Assembly (NCBI RefSeq): GCF_943193215.1
Contig: NZ_CALPDH010000010.1
Span: 1 to 64,000 of the forward strand
DNA from: Acetatifactor aquisgranensis
GTDB taxonomy: Bacteria > Bacillota > Clostridia > Lachnospirales > Lachnospiraceae
Direction of reading: 5' to 3'
Length of the DNA stretch: 64,000 bases
Numbering within the stretch: the first letter of the stretch is position 1; each line of letters begins with the position of its first letter. This document shows positions 50,447 to 58,853 of this stretch, piece after piece. The notes below the pieces were generated by a model that saw only the letters and a list, made by a program, of their open reading frames with translations, was not told the origin of the DNA and made no database searches. The translations under genes and the position numbers were made by a program.

Positions 50447-51157
50447 ATGGGCGAACGCGTATTGGTAGTGGACGACGACAGGGAAATAGTAAAAGCGATT
50501 GATATCCTCCTGAGAAAAGAGGGCTATGAGGTGCTGAAAGCTTACGACGGTCTTCAGGCGCTGGATATCCTTTCCAGAGAGTCGGTTCAGCTGGTGCTGA
50601 TTGATGTGATGATGCCGAAACTGGACGGTCTGTCGGCCCTGATGCGCATCCGGGAGAAGCAGAATATCCCCATCATCGTCCTCAGCGCGAAGAGCGAGGA
50701 GACGGACAAGGTGCTGGGGCTGTCCATGGGCGCCGACGACTATGTGGCCAAGCCCTACAATCCCCGGGAGCTGGCGGCCCGGGTGAAGAGCCAGCTGCGC
50801 CGCTATACCAGCTTAGGCGACATCCATGCCGGGAGCAGGGCCAGCGAGATTAAGAACGGCCGCCTGCTCTACAACATCGAGGAGAGGATTCTCTACGCGG
50901 ATGGAGAGCCCGTCAGGCTCACGGCTACGGAGACCAGGATTGTCGACCTGTTCATGCGAAACCCCGGCCGCGTGTTCCCCGCGGAGGAAATCTACCGCAG
51001 GGTGTGGGAGGAGGACGCCTTTGCCTCGGAGAACACCGTCATGGTGCATATCCGCCGCATCCGCGAGAAACTGGAGCTGAATCCGAAAGAGCCAGAATAT
51101 ATAAAGGTGGTGTGGGGCATTGGATACAAAATGGAAAAACAGGAAAAAAGGAATTAG
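50447..51157 (+). CDS. OmpR-family response regulator
   Basis: A 236-residue regulator. Receiver domain: VLVVDDDREIV, phospho-Asp in VLIDVMMPKLDGL, IIVLSAKS, and DDYVAKPYNPREL. DNA-binding winged helix: from RLTATETRIVDLFM to VVWGIGYKMEK. GGGAG lies five bases before ATG 50447; the ATG at 50435 is badly spaced. The kinase gene begins inside its 3' end, 38 bases overlapping, so the two are translated together. Not related in position to the island system at 195-1821. Confidence 0.92.
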   Translation: MGERVLVVDDDREIVKAIDILLRKEGYEVLKAYDGLQALDILSRESVQLVLIDVMMPKLDGLSALMRIREKQNIPIIVLSAKSEETDKVLGLSMGADDYVAKPYNPRELAARVKSQLRRYTSLGDIHAGSRASEIKNGRLLYNIEERILYADGEPVRLTATETRIVDLFMRNPGRVFPAEEIYRRVWEEDAFASENTVMVHIRRIREKLELNPKEPEYIKVVWGIGYKMEKQEKRN

Positions 51158-53732
51158 CTTTCTCGTCTTCTTTCTGGGAATCAGTCTGGCGCTGGGGAAC
51201 ATAGCGGCTATCTTCAGGGACAGGCCCTCCGGGGTGCGGATCTGGCAGCTTCAGAGGCTGCTTCAGGATGATTATCAGGAGAGCGGCAGGTTTCGGGCGT
51301 ATATGACGCACCGCCTGGAAGACTTCCTGATCATGGCCACAGGCGGAGAGGGCCTGTGGGGCATATGGGGGTATGCTGACGGTACCTATTATGGCGGCTA
51401 TGACAGGGATTATTATTACAGCGATTATGGGGACTATTACGGGGACTATTATGAAGAGTACTGGAACGGTTATACCGAATTTCAGGAGGCGGTTCGGGAA
51501 ATGGGCTATCCACAGGAGGCAGAGGAGGATTCCGCGGATTCCGGCAGTGTTTCTTCCATGTCTGTAGAAGAGCTGGCAGATTATCTGGAGGGCCTCGAAA
51601 AGATGCAGGATGATTATCTGGAGCTGCTGGACATGATAGGCGATTCGGAGCAGTGGGATTCGGACCAAATGGAAGATTTCAGGTATCAGCTGGAGGATTA
51701 TCGGGACGGCATAGAGTACTATCTGGGAGAGCTGCAGTCGTATCGTCCAGAATTGGACAGGGAAAGGATGAAGCCCCTCACGGAAGAGCAGAAGCAGATT
51801 ATCGCCCGGAAGTACCATGAGCGTATCCAGGGAGACAAGAATCTCCTCTATACCGTTGCCTATGACGGCAAGGCGCTCTACAGCAATTCGGATTTTCTTC
51901 CCGCAGACGGCAGCATGGCCGCCCCGGAGGGCTATGACTTTGTCCTGTACTTTGACGGAGAAAAAGTCCGGATTCAAAAGGACGGAAAAGAAGTGGACAT
52001 ATATGGGGACGGCTATTACCGCGATGACAGCGACTGGTATCTGCCCGGATACAGGAATTTCCAGGTGGATGAGACCGCAAAGAAAGCGGCTGTCTGCATC
52101 GCCGTGGCCAAAGAGCCGGTGTTGTTTTCAGAGGGCGCTTACGGGAACGGCGGAACGAAGCAATATGACAACACGCTCTACTGGATGGACAGAAATTTTC
52201 GGGACAGGCAGCGGAATCTCATCAGGGAATTCAAAGGACTGGCCATTGGCATTGTGCTGCTGTTTGCGGCTTTCCTTTGCAGAAAGAGCAGGCAGGAGGC
52301 GGCAAAAAGCATTGCGCGATTCCAGGCAAGAATATGGATGGAATGTAAGCTTGTGGTGTTCCTGCTTTTCTTCTGCGGGATATACCTGTTTTTGCTGGTC
52401 TTCCTCATAGACGGCTCCGGCTACAGCCTGCGGGAAGAGATGGCGGATATAGTCCCTCCTCTGCTCTGGGTGGCGCTGTTCTGGGGGATATGGCTTCTCT
52501 GGAACGATTTACGGCATAATAAAAAAATATGGCGCCGCAGCCTGATTGCAGAACTGTACAGGACTTTTTCCGCAAAAAGCCTGAACCAGCCCCTGGCCCG
52601 GAAAATAGCGCGCAGGAACAGGACGGTCTTCCTGACGTCCCTGGTGTATGGGGCGCTGATGACAGGGGAATTTCTGCTGATTTACTCAGACTGGCGGGAT
52701 GAGGGGATCCGGATCGCTGTACTGTTTCTGGTCATCCTTGAAACAGTTCTGTTCCTGACGGCCCTGTATCTGACCGGGGCGAAGAATATGAAAGCAGCCC
52801 GGGAGGTGGATGTCCTTTCCGGCCGCATCGCCCAGATACGGAACGGAGATTACAGGGACAGACAGGCGATGGACAGCACCGGTGTATCGGCGAACAATAC
52901 CGCATACAATGACGCCGGCTGGCCCCGGAATGTGGAAGAATCAGCCGGTCAGAATCTGGAGCCGGTGATGGCTCAGCTTGAGGATATCCGCCACGGCATG
53001 GCAAAGGCTGTGGACGAACAGATGAAGAGCGAGCGCATGAAAGTGGAGCTGATTGCCAATGTGTCCCATGATATCAAGACACCGCTGACTTCTATCATCA
53101 GCTACGTGGAGATTCTCAAGCAGGAGGAGGGACTGCCGGACTATGTAAAGGATTATATCAGAATCCTGGATGAAAAGTCCCATCGGCTGAAAAACATGGT
53201 CCAGGATGTGTTCGCGGTGAGCAAGGCCGCCTCAGGGGAACTGCCCGTGCAGATGGAGGAGCTGGATTTCGGAAAGCTGCTGCGCCAGACCCTGGCGGAC
53301 ATGGAAGAGCAGATTGCGGACAGCGATGTGACTTTCCGCACGGAAATACCGGAAGAGCCTGTGATGATCATGGCGGACGGCGAGCGCTTGTACCGGGTCT
53401 TCCAGAATCTGTTCCAGAATGCCATCAAGTACTCCCTGGAGGGTTCCAGAGTATACATTACCCTGCGGACCGATGGACAGCTGGCGGTGGCCAGCGTCAA
53501 GAACACTTCCCGCCAGGAGCTGGAAAAGGAAAAAGACTTCGCGGAGCGTTTTGCCAGAGGCGATGCGAGCCGCACCGACGGCGGCAGCGGCCTGGGACTT
53601 TCCATCGCCCAGAGCTTCACCGAGGCCTGCGGCGGCCAGTTCTCCTGGGAGACGGACGCGGATCTCTTTGTAGTAAAGATTGCTTTCCGAATCCTGCGGC
53701 CATATATCGCTCCGAAAGAGACAGCACAATAG
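51120..53732 (+). CDS. Large sensor histidine kinase with tyrosine-rich ectodomain
   Basis: An 870-residue kinase. First membrane helix about 12-32, then a large extracytoplasmic domain to about 370 that includes a Tyr/Gly/Asp-rich run (about 83-124, many YY, GDYY and YYGGY units) and acidic helices. Five to six further membrane helices follow (about 375-560), then HisKA (ANVSHDIKTPLTSI) and HATPase_c (NLFQNAIKYS; GSGLGLSIAQ). TTG 51120 starts it, after GGTGGTG. Multiple membrane helices between ectodomain and kinase core are unusual for simple sensors. Ligand unknown. Confidence 0.88.
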   Translation: MDTKWKNRKKGISFLVFFLGISLALGNIAAIFRDRPSGVRIWQLQRLLQDDYQESGRFRAYMTHRLEDFLIMATGGEGLWGIWGYADGTYYGGYDRDYYYSDYGDYYGDYYEEYWNGYTEFQEAVREMGYPQEAEEDSADSGSVSSMSVEELADYLEGLEKMQDDYLELLDMIGDSEQWDSDQMEDFRYQLEDYRDGIEYYLGELQSYRPELDRERMKPLTEEQKQIIARKYHERIQGDKNLLYTVAYDGKALYSNSDFLPADGSMAAPEGYDFVLYFDGEKVRIQKDGKEVDIYGDGYYRDDSDWYLPGYRNFQVDETAKKAAVCIAVAKEPVLFSEGAYGNGGTKQYDNTLYWMDRNFRDRQRNLIREFKGLAIGIVLLFAAFLCRKSRQEAAKSIARFQARIWMECKLVVFLLFFCGIYLFLLVFLIDGSGYSLREEMADIVPPLLWVALFWGIWLLWNDLRHNKKIWRRSLIAELYRTFSAKSLNQPLARKIARRNRTVFLTSLVYGALMTGEFLLIYSDWRDEGIRIAVLFLVILETVLFLTALYLTGAKNMKAAREVDVLSGRIAQIRNGDYRDRQAMDSTGVSANNTAYNDAGWPRNVEESAGQNLEPVMAQLEDIRHGMAKAVDEQMKSERMKVELIANVSHDIKTPLTSIISYVEILKQEEGLPDYVKDYIRILDEKSHRLKNMVQDVFAVSKAASGELPVQMEELDFGKLLRQTLADMEEQIADSDVTFRTEIPEEPVMIMADGERLYRVFQNLFQNAIKYSLEGSRVYITLRTDGQLAVASVKNTSRQELEKEKDFAERFARGDASRTDGGSGLGLSIAQSFTEACGGQFSWETDADLFVVKIAFRILRPYIAPKETAQ

Positions 53733-53868
53733 AAAAGAAAATCCGGCAGAAACTCAGGCGGCTGGCAGTTCTATCCCGGCGGCCGCCGCCGTTTTACTGC
53801 CGTTTATCCCCGGAAACTTTCGTGAAAATCAGAAAAACGAAAAAAATAAAAAAATTTGAAAAAAGTAC

Positions 53869-53897
53869 TTGCATTCTGCCTGAAAGTGTAGTATTAT
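53869..53897 (+). promoter_or_regulatory. tRNA-Glu promoter
   Basis: TTGCAT (53869-53874), a 17-bp spacer and TATTAT (53892-53897), about 45 bases before the tRNA. Confidence 0.6.
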
Positions 53898-53947
53898 AAT
53901 CAAGTACCGAGGCGGTGATGAAAATCACAGAGCGGTTTACAGAAAAT

Positions 53948-54019
53948 GGCTGATTGGTCAAGCGGTCAAGACGCCGCCCTCTCACGGCGGAAACAGGGGT
54001 TCGATTCCCCTATCAGCTG
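53948..54019 (+). tRNA. tRNA-Glu (anticodon CUC)
   Basis: A 72-base cloverleaf. Acceptor GGCTGAT pairs with ATCAGCT (G-T at the end), anticodon stem CCGCC/GGCGG around loop CTCTCAC (anticodon CTC), and T-arm AGGGG-TTCGATT-CCCCT. CCA is not encoded. D-loop and variable loop are like standard tRNA-Glu. Confidence 0.92.
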
Positions 54020-54051
54020 CTAATTCAAAAGAATAGTTCTGTTTTGGAAAG

Positions 54052-54088
54052 TGCTGAAAACCATTTATAAATGTTTCAGCATTTTTTT
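54052..54088 (+). terminator. Terminator after tRNA-Glu
   Basis: TGCTGAAA (54052-54059) pairs with TTTCAGCA (54074-54081), followed by seven T. Confidence 0.8.
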
Positions 54089-54181
54089 CGTGAAAAATGC
54101 CTCTTGCATATCTTCCCCTTTCGAGGTATAGTTATTCACGTATGCAAAACAGTGCGCAAGTAAAGCAGAGGAACATTTATT

Positions 54182-56275
54182 ATGGCAAAATATCTGGTAA
54201 TCGTAGAGTCACCTGCGAAAGTGAAGACCATCAAGAAATTTTTAGGCTCCAACTATCAAGTGGCCGCCAGCAACGGACATGTCCGTGACCTGCCCAAAAG
54301 CTCGCTGGGAATAGATGTGGAGCATGATTATGAACCGAAGTATATCACCATCCGGGGAAAGGGGGATATCCTGGCAAATCTGAGGAAAGAAGTCAGAAAG
54401 GCCGAGAAAATCTACCTTGCCACCGACCCTGACAGAGAGGGGGAGGCTATCTCATGGCATCTGCTCTATGCCCTGAAGCTGGAGGAGAAGCAGCAGGGGA
54501 AAAAAGTCTACAGAATCACCTTCAATGAGATTACCAAAAACGCCGTGAAGGAATCTCTGAAGAACGCCAGGGAGATTAATATGAATCTGGTGGACGCCCA
54601 GCAGGCTCGCCGCATGCTTGACCGCATGGTGGGCTACCGCATTTCCCCTTTATTATGGAAGAAAGTCAAGAGGGGCTTAAGCGCCGGCCGGGTACAGTCC
54701 GTGGCGCTGCGCATCATCTGCGACAGGGAGGAGGAAATCGATGCCTTCATCCCGGAGGAGTACTGGTCCCTGGACGTGAATCTGGATGTAAAGGGCGAGA
54801 AAAGCTTTGTCTGCGCGAAATACTACGGCACAGTGGATGAGAAACGCGGTATTTCCTCCAAGGAGGAAGCAGATGCCGTCATGGATTCCCTGAAAGGGGC
54901 AAAGTACACCGTGAAGGAGGTCAAAAAAAGCGGACGGCACAAAAAGCCGCCTCTTCCGTTCACCACATCCACGCTCCAGCAGGAGGCCAGCAGGGCGCTG
55001 AACTTTTCCACCCAGAAGACCATGCGTCTGGCCCAGCAGCTCTACGAGGGTGTGGATATCAAGGGAGAGGGCACGGTGGGCCTGATTACCTACCTGCGTA
55101 CAGACTCCACCCGCGTCTCCAAGGAAGCCGAGGACATGGCGGCGGAGTTCATCGCTGCTAAGTACGGTAAAAAATACCTGAACAATACCGCGGGAGAGAG
55201 GAAGAACAGCCAGAAGATACAGGACGCCCACGAGGCCATCCGCCCCACGGATTTAGGGCGGATTCCGCTGGAAATCAAAGAACAGCTGCCCAGGGACCTG
55301 TTCAGGCTCTACCAGCTGATCTGGAAACGTTTTGTGGCGAGCCGCATGAGTGCAGCGGAATATGAGGCCACATCCGTCAAAATCCAGGCGGCGGATCAGA
55401 TTTTTATGGTGTCCGCTTCCACATTGAAGTTCGACGGATTTTTAAATGTATACAATCCTGTGGATGAAGAGAAAGAAGAGAATACCCTGACCGTAGGCCT
55501 TGGCAAAGAAAGCGTCCTCACTTTCAGGTCCTTTGACCCGAAGCAGCACTTCACCCAGCCTCCGGCCCATTATACTGAAGCTTCTCTGGTGCGCGCGCTG
55601 GAAGAACTGGGGATAGGGCGTCCCAGCACCTACGCGCCTACCATCACTACTATCCTGGCCAGACGCTATGTGGTGAAAGAGGAGAAGAACCTCTATGTCA
55701 CCGAGCTGGGCGAGGTGGTGAACCATATGATGAAAGAAGCGTTCCCCTCTATCGTGGATGTGCATTTCACTGCCAGCATGGAGGCGCTGCTGGACAGCGT
55801 GGAGGAAGGCAGCGTGAAATGGAAGACAGTGGTCTCCAATTTCTACCCGGATCTGGACGAGGCTGTGCAGTCCGCGGAGAAAGAACTGGCAGAGGTCTCC
55901 ATTGCCGATGAGGTCAGCGATGAGGAGTGCGACCTCTGCGGCAGGAAGATGGTGATCAAATACGGCCCTCACGGAAGGTTCCTGGCCTGTCCCGGATTCC
56001 CTGATTGCCGTAATACCAAGCCCTATTTCGAGAAAATCGGCGTGGCCTGCCCCAAGTGCGGCAAGGACATCGTGCTGAAGAAGACGAAGAAAGGCAGGAA
56101 GTACTATGGCTGTATCGACAATCCTGAGTGCGACTTCATGTCATGGCAGAAACCCTCGGGACAGAACTGTCCCCGCTGCGGTTCGCCGCTTTTGATCAAA
56201 GGAAATAAGCTGGTGTGCAATGATGCCCAGTGCGGCTACCACATTTTGTCTGAATTGTCAAACAAATCTGTGTAA
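54182..56275 (+). CDS. topA: DNA topoisomerase I
   Basis: A 697-residue type IA topoisomerase that relaxes negative supercoils. Toprim start YLVIVESPAKVKTIKKFLG, DPDREGEAISWHL acid triad, and active Tyr in GLITYLRTDSTRVS. The C-terminus has three zinc ribbons, each with two Cys pairs (CDLCGRK ... CPGFPDC; CPKCGKD ... CIDNPEC; CPRCGSP ... CNDAQC). AGAGGA lies upstream of the ATG. Position before codY is common in Clostridia. Confidence 0.97.
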   Translation: MAKYLVIVESPAKVKTIKKFLGSNYQVAASNGHVRDLPKSSLGIDVEHDYEPKYITIRGKGDILANLRKEVRKAEKIYLATDPDREGEAISWHLLYALKLEEKQQGKKVYRITFNEITKNAVKESLKNAREINMNLVDAQQARRMLDRMVGYRISPLLWKKVKRGLSAGRVQSVALRIICDREEEIDAFIPEEYWSLDVNLDVKGEKSFVCAKYYGTVDEKRGISSKEEADAVMDSLKGAKYTVKEVKKSGRHKKPPLPFTTSTLQQEASRALNFSTQKTMRLAQQLYEGVDIKGEGTVGLITYLRTDSTRVSKEAEDMAAEFIAAKYGKKYLNNTAGERKNSQKIQDAHEAIRPTDLGRIPLEIKEQLPRDLFRLYQLIWKRFVASRMSAAEYEATSVKIQAADQIFMVSASTLKFDGFLNVYNPVDEEKEENTLTVGLGKESVLTFRSFDPKQHFTQPPAHYTEASLVRALEELGIGRPSTYAPTITTILARRYVVKEEKNLYVTELGEVVNHMMKEAFPSIVDVHFTASMEALLDSVEEGSVKWKTVVSNFYPDLDEAVQSAEKELAEVSIADEVSDEECDLCGRKMVIKYGPHGRFLACPGFPDCRNTKPYFEKIGVACPKCGKDIVLKKTKKGRKYYGCIDNPECDFMSWQKPSGQNCPRCGSPLLIKGNKLVCNDAQCGYHILSELSNKSV

Positions 56276-56301
56276 ATGCGAAAATTTTAGCTGTTTGTGG
56301 A

Positions 56302-56330
56302 TTGTAATCTGATTTTATTTGTGATATGAT
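56302..56330 (+). promoter_or_regulatory. codY promoter
   Basis: TTGTAA (56302-56307), 17 bp and TATGAT (56325-56330), 89 bases before codY. Confidence 0.5.
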
Positions 56331-56418
56331 AGGATTGCATGTGAAACAGGCGGTCAGTTAAGGATGCGCTGCCATCCGCGGACCGTGTTATGCGTGGGAC
56401 AAAAGCGGAGGAAAGTGA

Positions 56419-57210
56419 ATGAGTAGCGTACAGCTTCTGGATAAGACCAGGAAAATAGGTAAACTATTGCACAATAACAATTCCAGCAAAGTCGTGTTCA
56501 ACGATATCTGCAAGGTGATGCGCGAGATTCTGGAGTCCAATGTACTGGTCATCAGCCGCAAGGGTAAGGTGCTGGGTGTGGGGAAGTCAGAGGGAATCGA
56601 TTCCATCACCGAGCTGATAGATGAGAATGTGGGCGGCTTTGTGGATGCGATGCTGAACGAGAGACTGCTGGGAGTACTTTCCACAAAAGAGAATGTGAAT
56701 CTGGAGACATTGGGATTCGAGAGTCCGGATATCCGGAAGTTCCAGGCAATCATCACGCCGATAGAGATTGCGGGAGAGAGGCTGGGCACGCTGTTCATAT
56801 ACAAATGCGACAGGCAGTATGAGATAGACGATATCATCCTGTGCGAATACGGAACTACGGTGGTGGGGCTTGAGATACTCCGGGCCATCAATGAGGAGAG
56901 CGCGGAGGAGAGCCGCAAGGTGGCGGTAGTGAAATCCGCAATCAGTACGCTGTCCTTTTCCGAGATGGAGGCCATCACCCATATCTTCGACGAGCTGAAC
57001 GGCATGGAGGGGATATTGGTGGCCAGCAAGATTGCGGACAGAGTCGGGATTACCCGTTCGGTCATCGTCAACGCTTTGCGCAAGTTCGAGAGCGCGGGAG
57101 TGATTGAGTCCCGCTCTTCGGGCATGAAGGGTACCTACATTAAGGTGCTCAACGATGTGCTGTTCGATGAGATAGAGGATCTGAAGCGTCAGAACCAGCA
57201 CAAGCAGTGA
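56419..57210 (+). CDS. codY: GTP/branched-chain-amino-acid-sensing repressor CodY
   Basis: A 263-residue global regulator. The N-terminal GAF domain (SVQLLDKTRKIGKLLH to about 155) binds isoleucine/valine; the C-terminal winged helix has the recognition region ASKIADRVGITRSVIVNALR with SAGVIESRSSGMKGTYIKV. CodY represses adaptive genes in rich conditions. GGAGGAAA precedes the ATG. The flagellar operon begins downstream after a terminator, as in many Firmicutes. Confidence 0.97.
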   Translation: MSSVQLLDKTRKIGKLLHNNNSSKVVFNDICKVMREILESNVLVISRKGKVLGVGKSEGIDSITELIDENVGGFVDAMLNERLLGVLSTKENVNLETLGFESPDIRKFQAIITPIEIAGERLGTLFIYKCDRQYEIDDIILCEYGTTVVGLEILRAINEESAEESRKVAVVKSAISTLSFSEMEAITHIFDELNGMEGILVASKIADRVGITRSVIVNALRKFESAGVIESRSSGMKGTYIKVLNDVLFDEIEDLKRQNQHKQ

Positions 57211-57282
57211 GATTACGACAAATGAGCTACATAGCCAAAAGGATTTGGGTGGCCGGGAGGGCCGTAGATGTAGAGGAGAGAT

Positions 57283-57319
57283 AAAGGGATTTATTGAATG
57301 AGGCAATAAGTCCCTTTTG
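57283..57319 (+). terminator. codY terminator
   Basis: AAAGGGA-TTATTG (from 57283) with CAATAA-TCCCTTT (to 57317), one mismatch, and a short T tail. Confidence 0.7.
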
Positions 57320-57392
57320 CATGTTCTGTGATGCCGCGCGTGTGTTATTTCGAATGCGTATATGGGAAATTTAGTAATTTTGCTTTAAACTA

Positions 57393-57420
57393 TTGTTTTT
57401 TCAGAGAAAAACACTATAAT
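57393..57420 (+). promoter_or_regulatory. Promoter of the flagellar operon
   Basis: TTGTTT (57393-57398), 16 bp and TATAAT (57415-57420), 83 bases before flgB. It looks SigA-type; no SigD (TAAA / GCCGATAA) pattern was seen. Confidence 0.5.
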
Positions 57421-57502
57421 AGATTATTGTAGGGATAGCAGGCTCGTGATTTTATATTGATTACATAGATATAATGTGATGTGAAGCAGAAAGGAGAAGA
57501 TT

Positions 57503-57892
57503 ATGTTTCAGTCGAATGTATTCGATTATGTGAACGTACTGGACAGAGCGGCGGATGCTAGTTGGATGCGCAATGAAGCAATCGGGAATAACCTATCCAA
57601 TGTAGACACGCCGGGATATAAGAGACAAGATGTGGCGTTTGAGGATGTATTGAAGCAGGCTCTGGGCAGGAGCAGCTACCGTTCTATGGATGCGAAAGTA
57701 TCATCTTTAAATCTGAAGAGGCTGGAGGGACGGGTCTACACGGATCATGCGAGCTTTTCCTACCGTGTGGATGGGAACAATGTGGATCCGGATACGGAAG
57801 GCGTCATGCTGGCACAGAACCAGCTGAAATATCAGGGACTCATAACCAGTATCAATCAGGAATTCACCAATCTGCAGACAGTGATGAAGTAA
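57503..57892 (+). CDS. flgB: Flagellar basal-body rod protein FlgB
   Basis: A 129-residue proximal rod subunit. MRNEAIGNNLSNVDTPGYKRQ is the conserved rod-protein N-terminal motif; the C-terminal heptad segment (LAQNQLKYQGLITSINQEF) is typical. Exported by the flagellar type III apparatus. AAAGGAGAAG precedes the ATG. First gene of the fla operon. Confidence 0.95.
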   Translation: MFQSNVFDYVNVLDRAADASWMRNEAIGNNLSNVDTPGYKRQDVAFEDVLKQALGRSSYRSMDAKVSSLNLKRLEGRVYTDHASFSYRVDGNNVDPDTEGVMLAQNQLKYQGLITSINQEFTNLQTVMK

Positions 57893-57911
57893 AAGAAGAG
57901 GAGATAGGAAA

Positions 57912-58376
57912 ATGGGTTTGTTTTCTGCTTTCAACATTAATGCCTCCGGCCTGACGGCGGAGAGATACCGTATGGATATTATTTCGGAGAATGTGGCCAA
58001 TGCTAATACCACGCGCACTGCAGACGGCAGTCCTTACCGCAGGAAAGTGGTTTCCTTTGAGGAAAAGAGCGAGAGGAATATGTCCTCTTTCAGCCATGTA
58101 TTCGGCAAGGCTATCCACGATCATGCTTTTATGGAGACTACAGGTACAGGCGTCAGGGTGTCGGGTGTGTACCATGATTATGTCACGGAGATGAATATGG
58201 CGTATGACCCCTCCCATCCGGATGCGGACGAGAACGGCTATGTGACATATCCCAATGTGAACATCATCACTGAGATGACCAATATGATAGATGCCAGCCG
58301 TGCCTATGAAGCGAACTCCACGGCATTCAATGCCAGCAAGGCCATGGCGCAGAGAGGGCTTGAGATAGGCCAGTAA
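57912..58376 (+). CDS. flgC: Flagellar basal-body rod protein FlgC
   Basis: A 154-residue rod subunit. FNINASGLTAERYRMDIISE with NVANANTTRT is the rod N-terminal motif, and the C-terminus carries VNIITEMTNMIDASRAYEAN, the FlgC/FlgE-type end. Twenty bases after flgB. Confidence 0.95.
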   Translation: MGLFSAFNINASGLTAERYRMDIISENVANANTTRTADGSPYRRKVVSFEEKSERNMSSFSHVFGKAIHDHAFMETTGTGVRVSGVYHDYVTEMNMAYDPSHPDADENGYVTYPNVNIITEMTNMIDASRAYEANSTAFNASKAMAQRGLEIGQ

Positions 58377-58419
58377 AAGCGTCATATAAATCGATAGTGA
58401 AAGAGGGGCATACAATAAA

Positions 58420-58773
58420 ATGGATATAACAGCAATAACAGGTCTGACAGGGGTGCCCGGTCTGACGGGCATATCCGCAGATAAGGACGTGGAGCGCGCA
58501 TCCCTGACCGGTACGCTGACGGACAAAGAGGAGAAAGTGGGAGGCAGTCTGTTCGATGCGTTCCTGAACAGCGCCATTGATAATATAAAGACTACAAACG
58601 CTTATCTTTCCGATGCGGAGGATGAGCAGATTAAGTTTGCCATGGGCGAGACGGAGAATTTCCATGACCTGACGATTGCCCTGCAGAAAGCGTCCGCAGC
58701 TCTGCAGTATACAGTGGCTGTCCGGGACAGACTGCTGGATGCCTATAAGGAACTGATGCAGATGCAAATCTGA
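58420..58773 (+). CDS. fliE: Flagellar hook-basal body protein FliE
   Basis: A 117-residue adaptor joining the MS ring to the rod. The N-terminal about 40 residues are a repetitive Thr/Gly-rich lead (ITAITGLTGVPGLTGI). The conserved part is FDAFLNSAIDNIKTTN and GETENFHDLTIALQKASAAL with AVRDRLLDAYKELMQMQI. Between flgC and fliF as expected. Confidence 0.93.
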   Translation: MDITAITGLTGVPGLTGISADKDVERASLTGTLTDKEEKVGGSLFDAFLNSAIDNIKTTNAYLSDAEDEQIKFAMGETENFHDLTIALQKASAALQYTVAVRDRLLDAYKELMQMQI

Positions 58774-58853
58774 CATATGGCCCGCTCCCGTGTAAGAAAT
58801 GTGCGGTGGGCATGAAAGGCAGGGAATTTAGAAATGACTAGGAGAGAAGCACC

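Noticed and set aside
53778..53800. Perfect palindrome CGGCGGCCGCCG after the sensor kinase
   Set aside because: It has no loop and no clear T-run; it may contribute to termination with the GGCGGC upstream but the evidence is too thin for a feature.
56281..56300. CodY box in front of codY (AAAATTTTAG)
   Set aside because: Only a partial match to the AATTTTCWGAAAATT consensus; such AT tracts occur often by chance.
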